DNA of 62,004 bases, from positions 1-62,004 of the forward strand of contig JAIQFY010000028.1 in the NCBI GenBank assembly GCA_020072965.1, read 5' to 3'. The translations under genes and the position numbers were made by a program. The stretch is from Terriglobia bacterium. Its GTDB lineage: Bacteria; Acidobacteriota; Terriglobia; JAIQFV01. Shown in pieces: positions 1 through 8,246 of the stretch. The first letter of the stretch is position 1; each line of letters opens with the position of its first letter. The notes beneath the pieces are model-generated. The model made no database searches. It saw only the letters and a program-made list of their open reading frames with translations, and was not told where the DNA came from.

Positions 1-426
1 GGAGTGGGCCTGGTTCTCGCCGCGGTCTCGTGGGGAAACTTGTATCGGTGGTTCGTCGAGACGCGCGCACATGTGCCGTCCTCGCCGCAAACCATGACCC
101 TGCGCACAATGGAGCATCCCGAGTGCCTCAACGCGCCGCGCGTCCCACTGATCGTCGACGTTGGCATCGGTGGAGCGACGGACCCGGCGCTGGCGGCGCG
201 CGGATCGCGGGTGCTGCCCCAGTATGCTCTGTATTCGGACCCACCCACGTGGATCGAGACCGCTCCGCTGCGTTGCGTGATCTTTCGCGCGCCGTTCGAC
301 GAACAAGCCGTGCAGCTAGCGCACGCCATCGAAGCCCGGTGGCCAGAGGCGCGTTCGGTGCTGGAGGTCGATCAGGCTCGAGTGATCAATGTGCGGGTGT
401 TCTACCCGCCGCACGTTCAACACTGA
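1..426 (+). CDS. C-terminal fragment of an unrecognised, probably membrane-linked protein
   Basis: This frame is open from the left edge and stops at 424-426, so only the last ~141 residues are visible. The visible start begins with a short hydrophobic stretch (LVLAAVSWGNLYRWFV), perhaps the last membrane segment of a larger protein. A soluble tail follows, with no motif I can name. It runs tail to tail with the next gene and overlaps its 3' end by about 40 bases. By position beside three membrane glycosyltransferase-like genes it could be the end of another of these, but that is inference. It could also be a spurious frame in G+C-rich DNA. Confidence 0.4.
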   Translation, partial: GVGLVLAAVSWGNLYRWFVETRAHVPSSPQTMTLRTMEHPECLNAPRVPLIVDVGIGGATDPALAARGSRVLPQYALYSDPPTWIETAPLRCVIFRAPFDEQAVQLAHAIEARWPEARSVLEVDQARVINVRVFYPPHVQH

Positions 427-2656
427 CCCGCGGCGGCGGTGAATTCTCAAGTGTGATGGAGATCCGAGCGAGGGCGTCGATTGTGGCTACGACGACCTCC
501 CCGGGAGCTCGCACTGCGATCGCGCGTGTCTGTGCGACATGCGCGGCCGCGAGGGTGCTACGGACCTGTCCGAGCAAGCTCCCGGCGTCGTCGTACACCC
601 ATACGCGGCTGCGGTCCGATCCGCAGACGTACAGGCGATCGTCGGGACCGACCGCGATGTCGGCCACCAGTCCCTGGACCATCCATTCCGCGAGCAGCTG
701 TCCGGTTGGACTGAACTTTCGAATGCGCGAGTTACCGCGCTCCGAAACAAACACGTTCCCCTGACTGTCAACACCGACACCCCAGGCGAGATCGAGACGA
801 TAACGCGGGTCGGCGCCGCGGTCCCAGGACCCGATGAGGGCGCCATCCAACCCGAGGACCAAGAGGCGCGCCCTACCCGTATCGGCCACGTAGAATCGAC
901 GCCGCACCTTATCGACGGCCAGTCCGCGTGGTGAGTACGCTCCGAAGTCAGTCAGTCGCACGACCAATTGCGTGGCCCCGTCAGGCATGAGGCGATAGAT
1001 CGCACCGGCGTTGTCGAGTCCATAGACTTCGCCCTGCGGGCCGATTGCGACGTCGGCCCACAGCAGCGGTACCGCCGGGTCTCGGCTCTCCCAGATACTC
1101 AGAAAGTTGCCGGTGGAGTCGAATCGTTCGAGGCGCCGATTCCCGTGGTCCGCGACTAGGATGTTGCCCGAGGAGTCGGTGGCTACGCCTTGGGGTTCGT
1201 TGAATTGACCGCGATCGGAGCCACCTTTGGGCCGTTGCCATTCCACGACGGCGGGCAACTCCTGCGCTGGTCGACTGCGGGCGATGAACGGCAGCTCGAA
1301 GGCGAGGCTGAGCAGAACAATTGCACCGAGTGCGAGGAAAACGCGGGCCTCGGACCTGCTGCGGGACAACGGCGGCCGCGCCGCAGCCGCGGCTGCCTCG
1401 CCCAGCACAGCGCTACCAGCGCCACGCGGGGAACGCGCGATTCTGGTGATGAGCCACAGGACCCATGCGGCGCCGAGCAGCCAGGTGGCGGCCAGGAAGC
1501 CGATGTTCCATGCGAGCATTTGATCCCGCGTGTACGCGAACGGAGCCGAGTAGGGACCGAGGATGATCGACGAGTACAGAGCCAGGTAGAAAGTCGCCAG
1601 CGCACCGCTTGTCACCAGCGTGAACGCAGTCCCGTAGCGCGGACGGAGGGCGAGAAATGGCACGACCCAGCAATAGTATTGCGCGGCAAGACCACCGACC
1701 AATGTGTAGTTCAACAACAGCGCAGCAATGATCCAACCCGCCGTGTCGGTGGCGTAGGGTCTGACGTACGCCGCAATCACCAGCAACGCATAAGCGGAGA
1801 GAAAGTAGAACCGGCCCCGCGACATCAGCACCATATGGTTCGGAATCAGTTGCGTGCGGATGCCGATCAGCGAGAGGTTGCGCGAGATGCCGCCCAGCCC
1901 GAAATCGGGGACGGAGGTGTAGTTGAAGATTTCGCGCTGGATACCTTCCCAGTTGACGAGCATGTACGGCGCCAGCGTGACGGCAGACGGCAGCGCGGCA
2001 ACGGCGATGTACACGAGCCGGTCCCACCAGCGCGGCAACATCCCCGGACGGATCAGCAACGGCAAGAGCAGCACGGGCCAACCGCGCAGCGCGATGGCGA
2101 AGCCCAACACGAACGCCGACAGCGTGTACGCACCGTCGCCGCGTTCTCGCACCTCGAGCAGGTAGTAGGCCCAGTATGCGAAGAAGACGCTCAACGGCAT
2201 GAACTGCCCGTGCATCGCTGTGGTCATGATTGAAATCGGATTGATGGCGTAGCCGAGACCGGCCCAGGTGCCTTTCCACGTGCCCCACCGGCGCGCGGCG
2301 AGCGAGAAGATCAATGCCGCCATCCCCAAATCACCAGCCAGCGGGTAGACCTTCATGATCAGATGGAAAGGCAGGCCGGTGCTCTCGGAGACGCGCAGGG
2401 CCAGAAAAGGTGCGAACAGTGACAGCGGCGTGTAGTGAAAAAGCGCGGCTAGGTCGTAGATGTCTTCGTTGCGAAGAACGGCGAGGGCCATTTCGCGGTA
2501 CATGCTGAGATCGGCGACTTCGACACCGAGATAGATCGCCGGGATGAGTCGTGCCAGGAACGTCACCACCAACACGAGAAGCAGTGCTGCGAGCGTCCCC
2601 CACTTGTCGGCGGCGACTTTGACGTGCGTTACGGTTGGTGACGAGGTGTCAGTCAC
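386..2656 (-). CDS. GT-C-type membrane glycosyltransferase fused to NHL beta-propeller (paralog 1)
   Basis: This 756-residue protein has two parts. Residues ~20-450 are a polytopic membrane region of about ten or more helices with the look of GT-C (dolichyl-phosphate-sugar type) glycosyltransferases: an early loop with VADLSMYREMA, then YTPLSLF and INPISIM. Residues ~470-735 carry repeated NHL-type blades, for example GQFNEPQGVATDSSGNILVA, DHGNRRLERF and GNSRIRKFSPTGQ. These usually form an extracytoplasmic six-bladed propeller that binds proteins, RNA or glycans. It is closely similar over its whole length to the product of 4794-7013. It lies last in a minus-strand run of three genes, 36 bases after its upstream neighbour. 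Transfer of a sugar from a lipid carrier to a cell-surface acceptor is the likely role; donor and acceptor are unknown. Confidence 0.75.
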   Translation of the reverse strand: MTDTSSPTVTHVKVAADKWGTLAALLLVLVVTFLARLIPAIYLGVEVADLSMYREMALAVLRNEDIYDLAALFHYTPLSLFAPFLALRVSESTGLPFHLIMKVYPLAGDLGMAALIFSLAARRWGTWKGTWAGLGYAINPISIMTTAMHGQFMPLSVFFAYWAYYLLEVRERGDGAYTLSAFVLGFAIALRGWPVLLLPLLIRPGMLPRWWDRLVYIAVAALPSAVTLAPYMLVNWEGIQREIFNYTSVPDFGLGGISRNLSLIGIRTQLIPNHMVLMSRGRFYFLSAYALLVIAAYVRPYATDTAGWIIAALLLNYTLVGGLAAQYYCWVVPFLALRPRYGTAFTLVTSGALATFYLALYSSIILGPYSAPFAYTRDQMLAWNIGFLAATWLLGAAWVLWLITRIARSPRGAGSAVLGEAAAAAARPPLSRSRSEARVFLALGAIVLLSLAFELPFIARSRPAQELPAVVEWQRPKGGSDRGQFNEPQGVATDSSGNILVADHGNRRLERFDSTGNFLSIWESRDPAVPLLWADVAIGPQGEVYGLDNAGAIYRLMPDGATQLVVRLTDFGAYSPRGLAVDKVRRRFYVADTGRARLLVLGLDGALIGSWDRGADPRYRLDLAWGVGVDSQGNVFVSERGNSRIRKFSPTGQLLAEWMVQGLVADIAVGPDDRLYVCGSDRSRVWVYDDAGSLLGQVRSTLAAAHVAQTRAIAVRAPGEVVVATIDALARISITLENSPPPRVSVERAAGRTPAH

Positions 2657-2692
2657 AACAGGCTCCGCCGCGTGCTGATCGTGCGTGCCGAC

Positions 2693-4774
2693 TCAATGGC
2701 TTGCTGATTCCGAGGTGGCATTGTCCCGAGAGGCAAAGCGCACGCCGCCGATTTGTGCGTAGCGCAAGACGGGGATGAGCGTGCGGTCAGTGCTCCAGAG
2801 CTCGCATTGGACTTGGACGTATGCTTCGACGGGGACCCATACGGCCGCGTGCGGATCGTCTGTCGGTGCCCACCGTGGATGCGGGGAGCCGGTCCAGTGA
2901 ATTCGCGGGGCTCGATCGGCAGAGTCGGGCGACTCAATCGTCAACCACGGGGCATTGTCCAGATCCGAAGTCGGTCCGGTTCGATAGCGTACCGCGATAC
3001 CCGCCCCGGTTGCGACGTCTGATCGCGCTGCCCAGTCGATGATGATCTTCCCGTCGTCGGAGGCGACCGGGATCACCGGCGAAGTCCAACGTCCGTCTCG
3101 TTTGGCGCGCGACGGAATGGCGTCTTGTCTCCCGCCGGACGACGTTTGCTCGTGCTGTAGCACCAGGCCACCTATTGTTTCGTCCAAAGACAGGCCCACC
3201 TCAGTTCCGGAGGCGAACGCCTCTACAGCATTACGCACCCATATTTCATATTGATCATAGAAGACCTTCTCGATGGTGTAGTTCTTTGCGAGGAATGGAG
3301 CAAGGTTCTGCACGAATTCCGGAAGGGGAAGCGCCAGGATGTACCGGGGCTTGTTGCGTTCGAGATCGGCGAGCAGCTCGCGGTCCGCTTCGGGGCGTGG
3401 ACCCAGAGTAAGGATGGGAAAGAAGTGTCGACTTGCCGGAAAGCGATCGGTAGCCCAATACACACCGGGCAGACCCCCTCCCCAACCGGCGACGTGGATG
3501 CGGTCCGCTGGTCCTGTTCGTTCGTGGATGTAACGCGCCATGCGTGCCTCATCCGGTCCAATCGTTTCAGTGGGCCACGCACGTGGCCCCGACAGGAGCA
3601 CGTCCCATGCGTGCTTCACCACCGGCTGTCGGAAGGCATATATCGCACGGAGCGATGGCCAGCTGACGAGGAGCACAGTCGCACCCACGACGAACCGCAG
3701 CGCCACCCGGGAGCGCGCTTCCTGCGGCCGCGGCTGCAGCAGCCACGCGGCGCCGATGCAGGCGACGAGGACCATTGCCGGAAACATTTGGATGAAGTGG
3801 TGCCGGAAGTACTTGCCCTCGGCCCCGACGGCCAACATGTCAGCGAGGAGCCACACGACCACTGCAATACGGAACCTGGTCGGCCGCGTCACACAGGCGG
3901 CAACGCCCAACGCGAGCCCGACCGCTATTGCAGGAAGCTCGCTCAGCAGTCGACCCATTTGCAGGCCCAGCTCTGTGACACGAGGCCACAGCGCAGCTGC
4001 AGACGCCCCCAGGTGACCGTACGCAATGAGGTCCCATAAATTGGCCTCGAGGAACTGTGGGAGCGCACCTGCATGCCAAAAGTAACCCAGCACGAGCACG
4101 AGTGGAGTGCCGAATGCCAGCAGGAACAGCGGCACGATCCTGAGAGCGGACCCGTCGGCTATGAGAATCAGTGCGGGGAGAACGACCGTCGCCCCGGGAT
4201 GTTTGAAGAGAAGGGCACCGGAGGCTGCCAATCCAGACAACGCGGCAGTGAGTGGGCTGCGCGAGGTGCGGTAGCGTGCCGCCGCAGTGACCGCCAATAT
4301 GGCAAAAATAGAAACGTACTCTTCCGTGTGCAGGCCATTGAAGTTGAAGCCGGGATGGTGGCTCAAGTATACCCATACAAACGTGCCGACCAGTGCCATC
4401 GGTCGCCCGACGTCTTCCCTGCACAACGCGTAGTAGGCCGCCCCGCCGCACAGGTACAAAACGACGTCGGTCATCCTCACGCTCCATAGCGCCACGGGAA
4501 ACACCGAGAACACGGCGGCGAAGTAATAGAAGATCGCCGGAGGTTTCGCCTCGAAGAGGTCGCGGTACGGCAAGAGCCCGTAGTGAATGCCCTTGCCGAT
4601 GAGCAGGAAGACGTGACTATCGAACCCCAGCCCAAACAGGAACTCGAAGAGATGGACCCACAACACCGACGCGACGATGGTGAGTACGATGACGATGCGC
4701 ACGATCCAGGAAGCGGTGCAGCGCCAGCCGTGCGATCCGACAGCGGGGTTGTCGCCGTGCTTCACACCGATCAT
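2693..4774 (-). CDS. GT39-like membrane glycosyltransferase with extra C-terminal domain
   Basis: The N-terminal ~420 residues form a polytopic membrane domain with features of the PMT/ArnT-like GT-C family: a first luminal loop with YRDLFEAKPPAIFYY, in which the acidic residue and the KPP turn are typical. Residues ~470-690 are soluble and resemble a beta-rich, possibly carbohydrate-binding domain; I do not recognise it. I chose the ATG at 4774 (MIGVKHG) over a TTG at 4819, because the TTG would overlap the upstream gene by 26 bases, whereas the ATG leaves 19 bases and has GAGGAA some way upstream. It sits between two paralogous GT/NHL fusions in one probable operon, which suggests a joint surface-polysaccharide or protein-glycosylation task. 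Confidence 0.7.
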   Translation of the reverse strand: MIGVKHGDNPAVGSHGWRCTASWIVRIVIVLTIVASVLWVHLFEFLFGLGFDSHVFLLIGKGIHYGLLPYRDLFEAKPPAIFYYFAAVFSVFPVALWSVRMTDVVLYLCGGAAYYALCREDVGRPMALVGTFVWVYLSHHPGFNFNGLHTEEYVSIFAILAVTAAARYRTSRSPLTAALSGLAASGALLFKHPGATVVLPALILIADGSALRIVPLFLLAFGTPLVLVLGYFWHAGALPQFLEANLWDLIAYGHLGASAAALWPRVTELGLQMGRLLSELPAIAVGLALGVAACVTRPTRFRIAVVVWLLADMLAVGAEGKYFRHHFIQMFPAMVLVACIGAAWLLQPRPQEARSRVALRFVVGATVLLVSWPSLRAIYAFRQPVVKHAWDVLLSGPRAWPTETIGPDEARMARYIHERTGPADRIHVAGWGGGLPGVYWATDRFPASRHFFPILTLGPRPEADRELLADLERNKPRYILALPLPEFVQNLAPFLAKNYTIEKVFYDQYEIWVRNAVEAFASGTEVGLSLDETIGGLVLQHEQTSSGGRQDAIPSRAKRDGRWTSPVIPVASDDGKIIIDWAARSDVATGAGIAVRYRTGPTSDLDNAPWLTIESPDSADRAPRIHWTGSPHPRWAPTDDPHAAVWVPVEAYVQVQCELWSTDRTLIPVLRYAQIGGVRFASRDNATSESASH

Positions 4775-4793
4775 CGTCGGAAGGCCGCGTTCC

Positions 4794-7013
4794 TCACCGC
4801 GGTACGGCGCTCTCGTCAATCAACAGCTTGGCCACTGCGGCCTCCGTCGTCAGCGCCACCTCGCCGGACGCGGCCACCGCGACGGCGCGCGTGCCTGGCA
4901 GGCGCCGCTCCATAAGTGCTGCCGAGACCTGCCCCAGTTGCTTGCCGTCATTATCGTATATCCACAGCCGTGGCCGGTCCGAGGCGGTGGCGTACACGCG
5001 GTCGTCCGGTCCAACGGCGATGTCGAAGAGATCACCCTTGGCCCACCACTCTGCCAGCACCACGCCCGCGGGGCTGAATTTGCGGATGCGTGAGTTTCCT
5101 TGCTCCGCGACAAACACGTTGCCCCGGCTGTCGACGCCAACGCCCCAGCCCAGGTCGAAACTGAACGCCTTGCCCTCTCCGCCCCAGGTGTCGATGAGTG
5201 TTCCATCCATACCAATCACCAGCACGCGGCCCGTGCCGGTGTCGGTGACGTAGAAACGGCGCCGCGGGTCGTCCACCGCCAGTCCGTGCGGCGTGTAGAC
5301 CGACCAGGGTTTCAGGTCCACGACTGGCGCGACGCCGCCATCCTCGTCGAGGCGCACAATCGCGCCCGCGGAATCAAGCGCGTACACCGTGCCACTGGCG
5401 CTCACCGTGACGTCCGATGGTTGAATCAACCCCGCAGACATCCCCTCTGCGCGCGGCCACAGACCCAGAAAGTTGCCGGTCGCACTAAAACGCTGCACCC
5501 GCGCGTTGGCGATGTCAGCCACGAAAACGTCTCCCGACGGATGCGCCGCCACACCGACTGCTGCTGCCAATTGCCCAGGCTTTCGGCCCCATTGGCTCAT
5601 CACCCACGCGAAGTGTGCCGGCCACTCGACTGCGGGCCGACTGTGGATCAGGTACGGCACCTCCACCACCACGGCGAGGACCACCGCGCCCGCCAGCGCG
5701 ACAATGGCTCGATTAACCCACGCCCCATCTGATCGCGCGCTGTACGACGCCGGAGGCGCGTTGCCGGCGGCGGGTACCTGCGCGTATCCCGGCAGTAGGC
5801 TGCGAAAGATTCGCAGAGTGGTCCACAGCAGCCACAGGAACCCGGTGACCCAGAGGGCTGCGAGCGAAACCAAGCCCCAGGTGACCAGGTCGGCGCGGGT
5901 GTAGGCGAACGGCAGCGCGTACGGTCCAAGCACAATCTTTGGATGCCAGGTGAGATAGAAATCGAACAACGCCGCGCCGGCGATCAGGGAGAAGATGCTC
6001 AAAAAGTACGGACGCAGCACCAGGAACGGGACGATCCACGAGAAGTACTGTGCGGCCACTCCGCCGAGCATCGTGAAGTTGAGCAGCAACGCGGCCATGA
6101 CCCAGCCGGTGGTGTCGATCACGCGCGCTCGTACATAGGCCAAGGCGACGAGGACGGTGTACGCGGACAGGAAGTAGAAGCGACTGTTCGCTAGCCAGTT
6201 CCGCGGCCACGGCATGTAGACGTTGTCGGTGCCGTAGAAGCGCCAGTAACGCCAAACCGCTACCCATCCGAAATCCGGGGTCGACTTGTAACCGAACGCC
6301 TCACGCACCACGCCCGCGCAGTTGACCAGCATGTACGGGGTGAGCACGAGCACTGCCGGCAATGCCGCAACAATGAAATACACACAGCGCTGCCGCCAGC
6401 TCATCTTGCCCGGACGTGCCAGCAACGGCGTCAGCAGGACCGGCCAGCTGCGGAGTCCAATGCCGATTCCCAGAACGAGCGCGGACAGGAGGTAGCTACG
6501 TTTGTGTGTGCCGAACTCCGCGACGTAGTACGCCCAGAACGCAAAGAAGGTGCTCAAGGGCATGATGTTGCCGTGCAGACCGGTGACCATAATCGAGATC
6601 GGATTGAAGGCGAAGGCCAAGCCCGCCAGCGTGGCTTTCACGGTCGGCCAGCGCCGGCGCGCCACCAAGTACACCAACGCCGCCGAGCCGAGATCGCCCA
6701 CAAAGGGAAAGATCTTCATCGTCATGTGAAACGGGATGCCGGTCGAGTTGGCGAGGCGCAGCCCCACCACCGGCAGGAAGAGCGACAGCGGTGTGTAGGG
6801 AAAGAAGGTGGGAATGTCGTAGATGTCCTGGTCGCGCATCACGGTCAGCGCCATGTGGCGATAGGTGCTCAAGTCAGCCACTTCGGTGCCGAGCATCCAA
6901 GCCGGGATGAACCGTGCGAGCGCCGTTGCGGCGATCACGACGAGCAGGGCGAGGCGATCGTTCCGTGTCTGCCGCGGCAGTTCGAGGCGAGGCTGGTTGT
7001 CCGAGAACGACAT
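4794..7013 (-). CDS. GT-C-type membrane glycosyltransferase fused to NHL beta-propeller (paralog 2)
   Basis: About 739 residues from the ATG at 7013 (MSFSDNQ). A TTG at 7043 would add ten residues and shows no better ribosome site. Membrane helices occupy residues ~20-430. The shared signatures are TEVADLSTYRHMA, DIYDIPTFFPYTPLS and FNPISIMVTGLHG, matching paralog 1 at 386-2656. The C-terminal half carries NHL blades (PSGDVFVADIANARVQRF, GNVFVAEQGNSRIRKF). It is the first gene of the minus-strand run. Duplication of the whole fusion, with a third glycosyltransferase left between the copies, implies that both versions are kept for different acceptors or donors. Biochemical specificity cannot be read from the sequence. 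Confidence 0.75.
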   Translation of the reverse strand: MSFSDNQPRLELPRQTRNDRLALLVVIAATALARFIPAWMLGTEVADLSTYRHMALTVMRDQDIYDIPTFFPYTPLSLFLPVVGLRLANSTGIPFHMTMKIFPFVGDLGSAALVYLVARRRWPTVKATLAGLAFAFNPISIMVTGLHGNIMPLSTFFAFWAYYVAEFGTHKRSYLLSALVLGIGIGLRSWPVLLTPLLARPGKMSWRQRCVYFIVAALPAVLVLTPYMLVNCAGVVREAFGYKSTPDFGWVAVWRYWRFYGTDNVYMPWPRNWLANSRFYFLSAYTVLVALAYVRARVIDTTGWVMAALLLNFTMLGGVAAQYFSWIVPFLVLRPYFLSIFSLIAGAALFDFYLTWHPKIVLGPYALPFAYTRADLVTWGLVSLAALWVTGFLWLLWTTLRIFRSLLPGYAQVPAAGNAPPASYSARSDGAWVNRAIVALAGAVVLAVVVEVPYLIHSRPAVEWPAHFAWVMSQWGRKPGQLAAAVGVAAHPSGDVFVADIANARVQRFSATGNFLGLWPRAEGMSAGLIQPSDVTVSASGTVYALDSAGAIVRLDEDGGVAPVVDLKPWSVYTPHGLAVDDPRRRFYVTDTGTGRVLVIGMDGTLIDTWGGEGKAFSFDLGWGVGVDSRGNVFVAEQGNSRIRKFSPAGVVLAEWWAKGDLFDIAVGPDDRVYATASDRPRLWIYDNDGKQLGQVSAALMERRLPGTRAVAVAASGEVALTTEAAVAKLLIDESAVPR

Positions 7014-7118
7014 GCCGTCCACTAGTGCCCGGAAGCGATACAAAAGTCACCCTGGGAGCCGGCTTGAGTTCTGACGGCGTTCTGTGGTTTGTCTGCGTGG
7101 GCCTGAGTGGCGTCTGCG

Positions 7119-8246
7119 ATGAGCGACAGTTACTTCCACGCTGAGGAAGCCGTGCTGCGTGCGCCGGCGCGTCGCTGCTATGAGCTGGTCCTCGCGATCC
7201 GCCGCTACGCGCAGTGGTGGCAGCGGGTGCAGTTCGAACCACTGGGACCCGAAGCGACGCTGCGCCCCGGGAGTCGCTACCGGTTCACAGGCGCGCAGTT
7301 GAGCGGCACCATGCAAGTCTCGGGCATGAAGCCGTGGCGCCGTGTCGATCTGCACTGCATCGCCGGCGACCTCCTGGGACCGTTGAGCTGGGAGTTCACC
7401 CAACGCGGCAACTCAACCGTGGTGCGCTACGCGTATCGCGGCGTCGAGCCCAACAGCGAGTCGCTGCGTCGTGCATTCACAGCTGGGCGGGGCTTGGAGG
7501 TCTACAGCGACATGCTGCAGGGCGACGCGTTCGTCGGCATGCGCCACGTGCTCGAAGAGGGATTGGACGTGAGTGGTGGTGACGTATTCGAGGCGCTGCT
7601 CACGTTGCGCAGCGTGCGCCGCTTCCGGCCCGACGCGCTGCCTGACGCGACCCTGCGTGCCATCATCGAGGCGGCAACCCACGCCCCCAGCGCGCGCAAC
7701 GCGCAGCCCTGGTACTTCCTCGCAGTGCGTGATGCGGACGTGAAGCGTACGATTGCGGCCCTGTATCTGGGTGCGTGGCAGCAGGCACAACGGTACACCA
7801 GCGAGATCGACGCAGACGCGGACATCAAGGACCGGCCGGACTACCCGCGCATGATCCGCAGTGTGGATGTGCTGGCAACGCACCTCGACAGCGCGCCAGT
7901 CATTGTCTTGGCCTTGCTCGACACCTCGCAGCTGGGTCCGATGGCCGACGGCCGCGGTACCATCCTGGCGCCGCAATCGGCGTACGCGTCGATCTTTCCC
8001 GCCGTGCAGAACCTGATGCTCGCGGCACGCGGGCTGGGCGTAGGATCGACTCTGACCACCGTGTTCTCGAGTGTCGAGGCCGAGATGCGCGCGGCCGTGG
8101 GCATTCCGCCGCACGTCCACATCGCCGCTCTCATACCACTCGGCTACCCGCGCCGGCCGTTCACTGTTACGACGCGCAAGCCGGTCGGGGGTGCACGCAC
8201 CATTGTCAGTATTGTGCCTTTGCGGCGCTCGGGAGGAAAAAACTGA
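7119..8246 (+). CDS. SRPBCC (START-like) domain fused to nitroreductase; 3' end probably disrupted
   Basis: 375 residues from ATG 7119 (a GTG lies at 7107). Residues ~1-145 resemble the SRPBCC/polyketide-cyclase fold: an early AEEAVLRAPARRCYELV strand-helix start, then WWQRVQFEPLGP and a final helix ending in MRHVLEEG. Residues ~152-365 are a flavin nitroreductase: LRSVRRFRPDALPD, then THAPSARNAQPWYFLAV, and near the end AALIPLGYPRRPF and TRKPVG. Family members normally finish soon after the RKPV-like turn with an aromatic-rich tail. Here about 20 residues of unrelated sequence follow, which are out-of-frame radical SAM codons. The gene is divergent from the glycosyltransferase run. An FMN-dependent NAD(P)H oxidoreductase acting on a hydrophobic ligand held by the first domain is a reasonable guess. 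Confidence 0.75.
   Translation: MSDSYFHAEEAVLRAPARRCYELVLAIRRYAQWWQRVQFEPLGPEATLRPGSRYRFTGAQLSGTMQVSGMKPWRRVDLHCIAGDLLGPLSWEFTQRGNSTVVRYAYRGVEPNSESLRRAFTAGRGLEVYSDMLQGDAFVGMRHVLEEGLDVSGGDVFEALLTLRSVRRFRPDALPDATLRAIIEAATHAPSARNAQPWYFLAVRDADVKRTIAALYLGAWQQAQRYTSEIDADADIKDRPDYPRMIRSVDVLATHLDSAPVIVLALLDTSQLGPMADGRGTILAPQSAYASIFPAVQNLMLAARGLGVGSTLTTVFSSVEAEMRAAVGIPPHVHIAALIPLGYPRRPFTVTTRKPVGGARTIVSIVPLRRSGGKN
8180..8200. other. Composition and gene junction (recombination or assembly breakpoint)
   Basis: Left of here the nitroreductase frame is natural up to RKPVG. Right of here, in a different frame, the radical SAM motif GCTHHCQYC begins abruptly at 8189. Neither gene is complete, and base composition drops noticeably to the right. 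Both genes share a short run around gtcgggggtgc. This is best explained as a fusion of two unrelated DNA pieces. Confidence 0.65.

Noticed and set aside
1190-2233. Long plus-strand frame inside the GT/NHL gene
   Set aside because: Its composition (Arg, Gln, Glu-rich) is typical for the antisense of G+C-rich membrane-protein codons, and the minus strand has clear homology.
3251-4039. Plus-strand frame opposite the middle glycosyltransferase
   Set aside because: Antisense shadow without ribosome site or domain.
7775-8182. Upstream extension of the radical SAM frame
   Set aside because: The frame is open but reads through the nitroreductase gene in another phase, with no radical SAM or B12-domain features.
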